Source: an uncultured Alphaproteobacteria bacterium
GTDB lineage: Bacteria; Pseudomonadota; Alphaproteobacteria; SP197
Assembly (NCBI GenBank): GCA_938048755.1
Contig: CALIUG010000166.1
Span: 1-36,827, forward strand
Reading direction: 5' to 3'
DNA length: 36,827 nt
Shown here: positions 24,599-32,641 of the stretch, in pieces
Position numbering within the stretch: the first letter of the stretch is position 1
Layout: every line of letters begins with the position of its first letter
Notes under the pieces: model-generated
The model's input: the letters and a program-made list of their open reading frames with translations, nothing else
What the model was told of the DNA's origin: nothing
Databases searched by the model: none
Position numbers and translations under genes: made by a program

Positions 24599-25509
24599 GT
24601 TTTCTCGCGCCTGGCAGACCACCAGGTCGATAGTGCGGTGGCAAAGTCGTGGCTTGGCGTGCCCTCACCCTCGCTGTCGCGCAGGACCGCGTCCCAGCTT
24701 AACCGGATGCCCTCCTTGGTCAGGCGCGTGCTGGCCAGCGCACCATGCGCCAGATGTGGCTCCATGGCCCAGCGCGTCAGGATCGCACTGCCGAAGCCAG
24801 CCTTCACGAGTTCAACAATCGCTTCGATATGCTCGACCTTGCTCAACCGGCGCGGCGCAGCGTTTGCCGGCCGCCAGAACAGGTCGACATCGTGTCCCGG
24901 CAAGGTGTGGAAGCTGTAGGTCAGCATGTCTTCATGGGTCAGATCAGAGGCCTCGACATACGCGCGATCGGCCAGAGCGTGCCCCGGTGGCAGAATGGCC
25001 AGCAGTTCATCATCGAAGAGATGCATGGCCTGGAGCCCGGCCATGGGCGGCATGCGGGACATCATGGCGACATCCATGCGCCGGTCCGCGACCGCGGCCA
25101 TGGGTTCGAAGTTCGTGTTGGCAACGATATCAACCTGGACGTCGGGCCGTTTCTCGCGGAACCAGGCCAGGAAATCTGGAAGCCAGTGATAGCTGTTGTA
25201 GGCACCGATGCCGAAACGCACGACATAACGCACGCCCTCACCCATCTTTTCGATCAGCAGTTCGACCTGTTCCAGATCGTCGATCAGACGGGTTGCGACA
25301 TCGTGCAGGACCTCGCCAGCGGGAGTCAGGCGCAGGTTGCGGCCAAGGCGCGTGAACAGGGTGGTATCCAGGCGCCGTTCGGCTTCCCGGATGCGATGGC
25401 TCAACGCCGATGGCGTGACACCAAGCTGCTTGGCAGCATCGGCCGCACTGCCGGCGCGCTCAATGGCTGCAATCATTTGCAGATGATGGATATCCAGTCG
25501 GGGTCGCAT
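24595..25509 (-). CDS. LysR-family transcriptional regulator, MetR-like
   Basis: The 304 residues form an N-terminal winged helix-turn-helix (about 1-60, with AGSAADAAKQLGVTPSALSHRI) and a LysR substrate-binding domain. The reader-frame spacing, YNSYHWLPDFLAWF at the start of the effector domain and the HTH sequence resemble MetR-type regulators, which respond to homocysteine; this is only a similarity. The ORF continues upstream to 25677, but the DNA-binding domain begins at MRPRLDIHHLQMI, so the ATG at 25509 is chosen. It is divergent from imuA; its real targets may be in or near that 144-bp gap or elsewhere. Its stop shares CTAG with the manC stop. Confidence 0.88.
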   Translation of the reverse strand: MRPRLDIHHLQMIAAIERAGSAADAAKQLGVTPSALSHRIREAERRLDTTLFTRLGRNLRLTPAGEVLHDVATRLIDDLEQVELLIEKMGEGVRYVVRFGIGAYNSYHWLPDFLAWFREKRPDVQVDIVANTNFEPMAAVADRRMDVAMMSRMPPMAGLQAMHLFDDELLAILPPGHALADRAYVEASDLTHEDMLTYSFHTLPGHDVDLFWRPANAAPRRLSKVEHIEAIVELVKAGFGSAILTRWAMEPHLAHGALASTRLTKEGIRLSWDAVLRDSEGEGTPSHDFATALSTWWSARREKT

Positions 25510-25621
25510 GACATCTCTTGGTGAACTCAGTTTATGGTTTTGGAGTGTATCCTGAATTTCCCTCAACTGACAGACTGCTTCATCGAGAAGATGAATTGAC
25601 AGGCTTTCGTCAATTTTAGTA

Positions 25622-25636
25622 GAACAAAATAGAAAC
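25622..25636. promoter_or_regulatory. LexA (SOS) box before imuA-imuB-dnaE2, near-match
   Basis: GAAC-N7-AAAC at these positions reads on the other strand GTTT-CTATTTT-GTTC, seven of eight matches to the alphaproteobacterial LexA site GTTC-N7-GTTC, with a T-rich spacer. It ends 17 bases before the preferred imuA start (GTG 25654). LexA control of imuA-imuB-dnaE2 is established in several alphaproteobacteria; here it is inferred from sequence and position. Confidence 0.6.
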
Positions 25637-25653
25637 ATTGATTGGGATGTTCT

Positions 25654-26349
25654 GTGTCGTGCGCGCCCCTGCCCCATCCATCGGATACCACCCTGGCGGA
25701 TCTACGCCTGAAACAGGCCGTACCGGAATCGGAGGCGACCCTGATGGAGGTTTTCCCCGACACATCCGTCGATGCCTCGGCAACCGGGTTTGTTCTCTCC
25801 CAGATACCACGCAAGGGCGGACCCATTCTCTGGGCACAGGACCGGCTGTCCCGGTATCAGGCAGGCGAGCCCTGCCTAGCCGGCCTTGGCACCTCCCTGC
25901 CGGTTCTCCATGCCGCGCTCAAACGTCCTGCCGACGTCCTGTGGGCGCTCGAAGAAGGCCTGCGGTGCTCAGGACTCTCTGGCGTCATCGGGGAAATCTG
26001 GGGCGATCCCGCTGTTCTCGACTTCACGGCGACCAAGCGTCTGGCCCTGCGCGCCGAAGCCAGTGGCGTCCCCGTCTGGCTGATTCGCCGTTCCTGCGTT
26101 CCCAACCTCAGTGCCGCACGCGAGCGCTGGCGCATCGCCGCGATACCGTCTTGCCCTCACCCGGACGACGCACAGGCTCCCGGTCAGCCCCGTTGGCGCC
26201 TGGAGCTCTTCCGCTCTCGCTGGCGCAAGCCAGGTGTCTGGATTGCCAGCTATGACCGCAAGACGCGTCGTCTGCGCCTTTCTGACCAGTTTTCCGATGG
26301 ATCGGTGGCGGATCACGAGGAACCGTTCGGGCAAAGCGCTGTGGGATGA
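25654..26349 (+). CDS. imuA: ImuA, RecA-like mutasome accessory protein
   Basis: ImuA partners with ImuB and DnaE2 in SOS mutagenesis; it is a RecA-fold relative. The 231 residues show the usual ImuA blocks: a short helical leader LADLRLK, ILWAQDRLSRYQAGEPCLAGL, DVLWALEEGLRCSGLSGVIGEIW, a LDFTATKRLALRAEASGVPVWLIRR stretch seen here as TKRLALRAEASG, and a C-terminal WRLELFRSRWRKPGVW. The canonical Walker A sequence is not visible, as in other ImuA. The start is uncertain: GTG 25654 has GGGA seven bases upstream, TTG 25642 would add four residues. Its 3' end overlaps the imuB start region by 98 bases in another frame, far more than the usual few. Confidence 0.9.
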   Translation: MSCAPLPHPSDTTLADLRLKQAVPESEATLMEVFPDTSVDASATGFVLSQIPRKGGPILWAQDRLSRYQAGEPCLAGLGTSLPVLHAALKRPADVLWALEEGLRCSGLSGVIGEIWGDPAVLDFTATKRLALRAEASGVPVWLIRRSCVPNLSAARERWRIAAIPSCPHPDDAQAPGQPRWRLELFRSRWRKPGVWIASYDRKTRRLRLSDQFSDGSVADHEEPFGQSAVG

Positions 26350-27787
26350 CACGCCTTTCGTCCTGACGCGCGAAGGCCATCACGGCGAGATCATCCATGC
26401 GGTGAACGCACCAGCCCGGACTCTGGGGATGGCACGGGATGCCAGGCTGGTGGACATGCGTGCGTTATGCCCCAACCTGCGCGCCCAGCCTGCCGACCCC
26501 AAGGGGGATCATGAGGCCCTGGAAAAGCTCGTTTTCTGGGCACGCCGCTGGTGCCCCTGGAGCGCCATCGACGGGGAGGATGGCTTTGTTCTCGATACAA
26601 CCGGGGCGGACCATCTGTTTGGCGGTGGGGCCGCGATGCTGGCTGACATGGAAGTCCGGCTTTCAGCCATAGGGCTGTCTGTTCGTCTCGCCATCGCGCC
26701 GACATGGGGCGCTGCCTGGGCGCTGGCGCGTTATGGCCGGAACGATCATGAGATTTGTAGCCCCGGCGACCTTGCGCAACGGCTGGCGCCTCTGCCCGTC
26801 TCCGCTCTGCGCCTGGATGACAAGACGCTGCTGTTGCTGCGACGCTTGGGTCTGAAGACCATTGGCATGCTCGCCGACGTACCGCGCCTGTCGCTTGCAC
26901 GACGGTTTTCCCGCGCCCAACTCCAGGCCAATCCGCTGCTGCGTCTTGATCAGGCCATGGGAGATATGGCCGAGCCGATCTCGGGGCCCAGGGAAGCACC
27001 GCGCTTTCTGGCAACCGCGCGCCTGCTTGAACCCGTACAGGACCCAACACCTTATCTGCCGGCACTCAGCCAGGATGTGTGCACAAAACTGGATGCCCAG
27101 GGTTGGGGGGCGCGCAGAGTATGTCTGCGAATCTATCGCACGGATGGCGAGGTCCGGGTTCTCGAGGCCGCGACCTCGAGCCCCAGCCCGGATGCGGACC
27201 ATCTGGTGCGCCTGTTTGACGGGAAACTCGAACGGCTTGACCCGGGCTTCGGATTCGATCTCATCACCCTTGAGGCCGTGGTTGCCGAGCCTTTGAGCGT
27301 GGCGCAACCAAGTCTGGATGCACCGGCACAGGAGGAGGTTCATCTTTCACGCCTGATCGACCGTTTGAGTGCCCGCTTCGGCACGGGCGTCATCGCATGG
27401 CCAAGAAACCGGGAAAGCCATGTTCCCGAACGGGCCCAGGGCCCTGTCAGCGCTTTGGGCAACAATCCGGAACCTCTTGCCGGTGTGCAACGCACACGCC
27501 CCCTGCGTCTTCTGGATCCGCCAGAGCCCGTTGGTGTTCTTTATGCCGTTCCCGAAGGGCCACCGGCACAGTTTGTCTGGCGCCGTCAGGTCCATCGCAT
27601 CGCACGTCATCAGGGTCCGGAACGCATTGCCCCGGAATGGTGGCGGGCACGTTCCGGTACCAGGTTGCGCGATTACTATTGCGTCGAGGACAAGAGCGGA
27701 AAGCGTTTCTGGCTTTATCGTGAAGGCTTGCCCGATGACGGGCGGGGCGGTGATCCCCACTGGTATCTGCATGGCATGTTTGCCTGA
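26252..27787 (+). CDS. imuB: ImuB, Y-family polymerase-like mutasome protein
   Basis: ImuB is a Y-family polymerase homologue with no catalytic activity that links ImuA and DnaE2 to the sliding clamp. The 511-residue protein starts MTARRVVCAFLTSFPMDRW, where the first catalytic Asp of active Y polymerases is replaced by hydrophobic residues. In place of the active DE pair I align Asp110-Gly111 (DGEDGFVLDTTG), so the Glu is lost. A possible clamp-binding motif is AQPSLD near residue 352. PEWWR..TRLRDYY and HGMFA at the C-terminus are typical ImuB. I start at ATG 26252, since the ORF continues to 26111 inside imuA without family resemblance. It overlaps dnaE2 by TGATG. Confidence 0.93.
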   Translation: MTARRVVCAFLTSFPMDRWRITRNRSGKALWDDTPFVLTREGHHGEIIHAVNAPARTLGMARDARLVDMRALCPNLRAQPADPKGDHEALEKLVFWARRWCPWSAIDGEDGFVLDTTGADHLFGGGAAMLADMEVRLSAIGLSVRLAIAPTWGAAWALARYGRNDHEICSPGDLAQRLAPLPVSALRLDDKTLLLLRRLGLKTIGMLADVPRLSLARRFSRAQLQANPLLRLDQAMGDMAEPISGPREAPRFLATARLLEPVQDPTPYLPALSQDVCTKLDAQGWGARRVCLRIYRTDGEVRVLEAATSSPSPDADHLVRLFDGKLERLDPGFGFDLITLEAVVAEPLSVAQPSLDAPAQEEVHLSRLIDRLSARFGTGVIAWPRNRESHVPERAQGPVSALGNNPEPLAGVQRTRPLRLLDPPEPVGVLYAVPEGPPAQFVWRRQVHRIARHQGPERIAPEWWRARSGTRLRDYYCVEDKSGKRFWLYREGLPDDGRGGDPHWYLHGMFA

Positions 27788-30700
27788 TGCCCGACGTTTT
27801 CCCACGCTATACCCGTCGCACCCTGCCTGAAGGGCGCAGCTATGCCGCCAACCCACGCGCGCCTTATGTCGAACTGGGCCTGGCGAGTTGTTTTTCCTTC
27901 CTGCGTGGCGCGTCCGATGCCACCGATCTCGTTCTGACTGCCTGGTCCCAGGGCTATGACGCTCTGGGCATTGCTGATCTCAACACCATGGCCGGCGTGG
28001 TCCGCCTCCATGTCGAGGCGGGCAAGGCAAAGCTGCGTCCGGTCATCGGCTGCCGTATCGCACTCACCGATGGTCAGGCCTTTCTGGCCTACCCAAAAGA
28101 CCGCCAGGCCTATGGTCGCCTCTGCACCCTGCTTTCCAAAGGCAAGATGCATGACGTGGAGGGCCACTGGCAGGCAAAGGGAGCCTGTGACCTGATCCTG
28201 GATGACCTGGCAGGCCACGCCGAGGGACTGCAGCTCATCGCCCTTCCCGGCGAAGACATCGCGCTGTTCGAGGCCGGGTTTGATCGCCTTGCCAAAGCAC
28301 TGCCCCAGCTTGGCCATATCGCGGCAAGTTATCTTTACCAGGGCGACGACAGGGCGCGCATCAACCGGCTGGACCGGCTGGCACAGCGGTACGGCATGTC
28401 GATCCTGGCGACCAACGATGTTCTCTATCACGCGCCCGAACGACGGCCGCTACAGGACGTCATGACCTGTATCCGCGAGAAGACGACCATGGCGCGGGCG
28501 GGTTTCCTGCTGCAGGCCAACGGCGAGCGGCATCTGAAATCACCCGAAACGATGCAGCGGCTTTTCGCAGAATGGCCCCATGCGATCCGGGCAACACGAA
28601 CGGTCGCGGATGCCTGCCGGTTCAATCTGGAAGAACTGGCTTACGAATACCCAGACGAGACGGTGCCCGATGGTCACAATCCTCAGGAATACCTTGAAGA
28701 ACTGACGTGGAAAGGCGCGGCCGAGCGTTACCCCGATGGCGTTCCCGAAAAGGTCCGCGCAACGCTCAACAAGGAGCTGACGATGATCGAGAAGCTCGAT
28801 ATCGCGCGTTACTTCCTCACCATCCACGACATCATCGTCTTTGCCCGCGAAGAGGTTTCCCCACCCATCCTGTGCCAGGGCCGCGGTTCAGCAGCCAACA
28901 GTGCGGTCTGTTATGTCCTGGGCATCACCGCCGTCGATCCGGCCCAGCACGATCTTCTGTTCGAACGGTTCATTTCCGAGGAGCGCAAGGAACCGCCCGA
29001 TATCGATGTCGATTTCGAGCATGAGCGGCGCGAGGAAGTGATCCAGCACATCTATGCCAAATACGGGCGTGACCGTGCGGGCCTGTGCGCCACGGTCATC
29101 CACTACCGTCCCCGCAGCGCATTACGAGAAGTCGGCAAGGTGATGGGGCTGAGCGAAGACATCACCACCACGCTCGCCAAGACGATCTGGGGCAGTTGGG
29201 GCAGCGAAGTCAGTACCGATCACGTCACGGAGGCAGGTCTCAACATCAACGATCCGCATTTGCGGCGGGTGATCTATCTGGCCGATCAACTGATCGGCAT
29301 GCCCCGGCACCTTTCCCAGCATGTCGGCGGTTTCATCCTGACGCAGAACCCGTTGATCACGAATGTGCCCATCGGCAACGGTGCCATGCCGGAGCGTTCC
29401 TTCATCGAATGGGACAAGGATGACATCGACGCCCTGGGCATTCTCAAAATCGATGTGCTCGCGCTGGGCATGCTGACCTGTATCCGCAAGTGTTTCGACC
29501 TCATCGAAAACCACTATGGCGAACGCTGGACCCTGGCCGATGTACCCGGCGAGGATGAAGCAGTTTACGACATGCTGTGCGAGGGCGATTCCGTCGGCGT
29601 CTTCCAGGTCGAAAGCCGTGCACAGATGAACATGCTGCCACGGCTGCGCCCGCGCACCTTCTATGATCTGGTGATCGAGGTCGCCATCGTGCGGCCCGGG
29701 CCCATTCAGGGCGACATGGTGCATCCCTATCTGCGCCGCCGTAACGGAGAAGAGCCCGAGGAATATCCTTCACCCGGCCCTGAGCACGACCCTGACGAAC
29801 TCAGGAACATTCTCTCGCGCACCAAGGGTGTGCCGATCTTTCAGGAACAGGCGATGAAGATCGCCATCGAAGCCGCCCGGTTCAGTCCCGAAGAAGCCAA
29901 CCAGTTGCGCAAGGCCATGGCGACCTTCCGCTCACGCGGCACCATCGAGGAGCTCCAGGACAAGATGGTCGGGCGCATGATCGAGCGGGGTTATGACGCC
30001 GAGTTCTCACATCACTGTTTCAACCAGATCAAAGGCTTCGGCGAATACGGGTTCCCGGAAAGCCACGCTGCAAGCTTCGCTCTGCTCGTCTACGTCTCAA
30101 GCTGGCTGAAGTGCCATTACCCCGACGTCTTCGCCTGCGGTCTTCTGAACGCGCAGCCTATGGGGTTCTACGCCCCCGCACAGATCGTCCGCGATGCCCG
30201 CGAACATGCTGTCGAGGTGCGCGCGCCCGATGTCAGCTTCAGCGACTGGGACAACATCCTGGAGCCCACAGGGCCTGGCACGTTCGCACTGCGCATGGGA
30301 TTACGTCAGATCGACAGCCTGGGCCGGGAGGCCGCAGAGCGTATCGTTGCAGCGCGTGACGGACCGTTTCAGGACATCGAGGACCTCAAGACACGAAGCG
30401 GCCTCACAACCGCGCCTCTGCGCATCCTTGCCGCCGCCGATGCCTTCCGCTCCCTGGGACTCGACCGGCGTCAGGCCCTGTGGGAAACGCGCGCGCTCCG
30501 GGACGCTCCCGATCTGCCGCTCTTTGCCTTTCATGAAGCGCGTGAAGAAGGCACCGAGATCCCTGTACAACTCCCTGCCATGCCCAAATGCGAACATGTC
30601 GTGGCGGACTATCAGACCCTGCGCCTTTCGCTCAAAGCCCACCCCATGTCCTTCCTGCGCAAGAGCCTTGCCTCACAGGGCTACCTCATGGCCGGTGACC

Positions 30701-31098
30701 TGATGACCACACGCAATGGCCAGAAGGTTTCCCTCGCGGGTCTTGTGCTTGTGCGCCAGCGTCCCGGCAGTGCCAAGGGCGTCTGCTTCATCACCCTGGA
30801 AGATGAAACCGGCGTCGCCAATCTGGTTGTCTGGCCCAAGGTCATGGCGCAGTACCGCCCGGTGATCATGGGCGCCCGGCTCCTGGCGGTGAAAGGCGCG
30901 ATCCAGCGCGAAAAGAAGGTCATTCACCTTGTTGCCGATGTTCTGGAAGACCGGACCGATGTTCTGGACCGCCTTTCGCTTGATCCCATGCCCGTGGACA
31001 CGGCACGCGCCGATCACGTCAACCGTTCCCTGCCGGCCAGCCTCAACCGTCATCCGCGCAACGCGCAGGTCATCCCCAAGTCGCGGGACTTTCATTAG
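27787..31098 (+). CDS. dnaE2: Error-prone DNA polymerase DnaE2
   Basis: DnaE2 is a C-family polymerase used for SOS translesion synthesis, shorter than replicative DnaE. The 1103 residues begin with a PHP domain (YVELGLASCFSFLRGASDATDLV). The catalytic Asp residues lie at 405 and 407 in PDIDVDFE and at 556 in LKIDVLALGM, matching Escherichia coli DnaE positions 401, 403 and 555, so the enzyme should be active. FPESHAASFALLVYVSSWLKCHYP is also a DnaE2 hallmark, and the C-terminal OB domain includes GLVLVRQRPGSAKGVCFITLEDETG, broken here. Its start overlaps the imuB stop by one base (TGATG), ending a three-gene operon with imuA. Assignment is secure. Confidence 0.98.
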   Translation: MPDVFPRYTRRTLPEGRSYAANPRAPYVELGLASCFSFLRGASDATDLVLTAWSQGYDALGIADLNTMAGVVRLHVEAGKAKLRPVIGCRIALTDGQAFLAYPKDRQAYGRLCTLLSKGKMHDVEGHWQAKGACDLILDDLAGHAEGLQLIALPGEDIALFEAGFDRLAKALPQLGHIAASYLYQGDDRARINRLDRLAQRYGMSILATNDVLYHAPERRPLQDVMTCIREKTTMARAGFLLQANGERHLKSPETMQRLFAEWPHAIRATRTVADACRFNLEELAYEYPDETVPDGHNPQEYLEELTWKGAAERYPDGVPEKVRATLNKELTMIEKLDIARYFLTIHDIIVFAREEVSPPILCQGRGSAANSAVCYVLGITAVDPAQHDLLFERFISEERKEPPDIDVDFEHERREEVIQHIYAKYGRDRAGLCATVIHYRPRSALREVGKVMGLSEDITTTLAKTIWGSWGSEVSTDHVTEAGLNINDPHLRRVIYLADQLIGMPRHLSQHVGGFILTQNPLITNVPIGNGAMPERSFIEWDKDDIDALGILKIDVLALGMLTCIRKCFDLIENHYGERWTLADVPGEDEAVYDMLCEGDSVGVFQVESRAQMNMLPRLRPRTFYDLVIEVAIVRPGPIQGDMVHPYLRRRNGEEPEEYPSPGPEHDPDELRNILSRTKGVPIFQEQAMKIAIEAARFSPEEANQLRKAMATFRSRGTIEELQDKMVGRMIERGYDAEFSHHCFNQIKGFGEYGFPESHAASFALLVYVSSWLKCHYPDVFACGLLNAQPMGFYAPAQIVRDAREHAVEVRAPDVSFSDWDNILEPTGPGTFALRMGLRQIDSLGREAAERIVAARDGPFQDIEDLKTRSGLTTAPLRILAAADAFRSLGLDRRQALWETRALRDAPDLPLFAFHEAREEGTEIPVQLPAMPKCEHVVADYQTLRLSLKAHPMSFLRKSLASQGYLMAGDLMTTRNGQKVSLAGLVLVRQRPGSAKGVCFITLEDETGVANLVVWPKVMAQYRPVIMGARLLAVKGAIQREKKVIHLVADVLEDRTDVLDRLSLDPMPVDTARADHVNRSLPASLNRHPRNAQVIPKSRDFH

Positions 31099-31158
31099 AT
31101 CCACTGGATATCCGGCAGAACACAACCAATATCCAGGGCAACGAAGGGAGCATGCACC

Positions 31159-31644
31159 ATGGCCGATACACCCATTCAAGGTCTGCATCACGCAGCATAC
31201 CGTTGTCGGGATTCCGAAGAGACACGTGCGTTTTACGAAGGATTTCTGGGATTGCCGCTCGCCAATGCCTTCGAAATCAACACAACCATGACCGGACGTG
31301 ACTCGAAGGTGCTCCATAGCTTCTACGAAATGGGTGACGGTTCCTTCATCGCCTTCTTCGAAGCACCCGATGATCCCTTCGAGTTCAAGGATCAGCACGA
31401 TTTCGACCTCCATATCGCGCTTGAAGTCGATATGGATACGCTCAAGGACATGTTCGCCAGGGGCAAGGCCGCCGGTATCGAAACCCGCGGCATCGCTGAC
31501 CATGGGTTCATTCACTCGATCTATTTCCGTGATCCCAACGCTTATGTCGTGGAACTGACCACTCCCGTTGATTCAGGTGGTAGCGGAAGCAGGAAATCAC
31601 CCCATGACGCCCTCGCCAAGTGGCAGGAGAGCAAAGCCACCTAG
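31159..31644 (+). CDS. VOC-family (glyoxalase/dioxygenase fold) protein
   Basis: The 161-residue protein has two beta-alpha-beta-beta-beta modules of the vicinal-oxygen-chelate fold. Its likely metal ligands are a His in GLHHAAYRCRD near residue 10, a His in FDLHIALEVD and a Glu in YVVELTTP. Members act as glyoxalases, ring-cleaving dioxygenases or resistance proteins; the substrate is unknown here. The start ATG has GGAG nine bases upstream. It stands 60 bp after dnaE2 on the same strand but is unlikely to be functionally linked. Its stop shares the CTAG with the convergent TauD-type gene. Confidence 0.88.
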   Translation: MADTPIQGLHHAAYRCRDSEETRAFYEGFLGLPLANAFEINTTMTGRDSKVLHSFYEMGDGSFIAFFEAPDDPFEFKDQHDFDLHIALEVDMDTLKDMFARGKAAGIETRGIADHGFIHSIYFRDPNAYVVELTTPVDSGGSGSRKSPHDALAKWQESKAT

Positions 31645-32483
31645 ACTGGACGTTCGCCGGCCATGGTCGCGCGGTGCACGACCCGCCGGAAGCCGCGCTC
31701 TCCGTTACGGGCGCGAAAGTCGTCATCAATGGCGCAATGCATCGTCACGCGATTGTCCCAGAGACCCAGCGTCCCCTTCTCCCAATGCATCCGGCAGGTG
31801 AACTCCGGCCGCTCGGAATGTGAAAACAGAAACGCGAGCAACGGACGGCTTTCCTCGACCGTCATGTTCTCGAACCGCTTTGTGTAGATCCGATTGACAA
31901 AGAGCGCCTTGCGACCGGTCTGGGGATGGGTGATCACCACAGGGTGCGTTGCCTCATCACCGATACCGGCCTTGGCCTTCATGCCCTTGAAGCTATCGTA
32001 GTAATCCATGCCGTGGGAAGAATGCACCGCACGCAGTGCACCAAGCATCTCCTTCATGCCGTCCGAAAGTGTCTCGTAAGCCAGGTAGAGATTGGCAAAG
32101 CCGGTATCACCGCCATAGTCGGGAACCTCGACTGCATAGAGTGCAGCGCCGTTTGAAGGTTCCGACTTGAAGGTCACATCCGCATGCCAGGGGCCTCCCC
32201 AGTTCTTGTGTTCGTCAGGCTCCTTCACAATGGCAATGATCTCGGGCACTCCCTCAATGCTCTCGACATAGGGATGTGCTTCAAGCGGACTGAACCGTGC
32301 TGCAAAATCGCGATGCTGTTGGGGTGTGAGAGTCTGGTCACGGAAGTAGATCACCAGGTAATCGAGCCAGGCCTGGTGGATCCGGTCGAACTGCTGATTC
32401 GAGAGTTCTCCGGAGAGATCGACGCCAACGATCTCCGCACCCAGGGCACCCGTCAGCGGACGTATCTCCAAACTTTCCGTCAT
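31641..32483 (-). CDS. TauD/TfdA-family Fe(II)/2-oxoglutarate dioxygenase
   Basis: The 280-residue protein is a non-heme iron dioxygenase of the TauD/TfdA family, which hydroxylates sulfonates, aryloxyacids, or similar carboxylates with 2-oxoglutarate and O2. The iron triad is His100-x-Asp102 (WHADVTF) and His249 (MHCAIDD), close to TauD His99, Asp101 and His255. An Arg in RRVVHRAT near the end binds 2-oxoglutarate. The start at 32483 has GGAAGG seven bases upstream; a start at 32519 lacks a Shine-Dalgarno. It is divergent from the amidohydrolase gene and convergent with the VOC gene. No taurine ABC transporter is adjacent, so taurine is not the assumed substrate. Confidence 0.92.
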   Translation of the reverse strand: MTESLEIRPLTGALGAEIVGVDLSGELSNQQFDRIHQAWLDYLVIYFRDQTLTPQQHRDFAARFSPLEAHPYVESIEGVPEIIAIVKEPDEHKNWGGPWHADVTFKSEPSNGAALYAVEVPDYGGDTGFANLYLAYETLSDGMKEMLGALRAVHSSHGMDYYDSFKGMKAKAGIGDEATHPVVITHPQTGRKALFVNRIYTKRFENMTVEESRPLLAFLFSHSERPEFTCRMHWEKGTLGLWDNRVTMHCAIDDDFRARNGERGFRRVVHRATMAGERPV

Positions 32484-32641
32484 GGCCCAACCTTCCCGCC
32501 GAGTTTCAGCATCAGACAATCATCTGTCATGACATTAGAACCGATGCGCTAAGCCATAACAATCAGGACGCCCGACACGCCATCACTGGAACCAGGCGGC
32601 GCGGCTGATAGTCTCACACAACACGTTGACGGGAGATTGCC

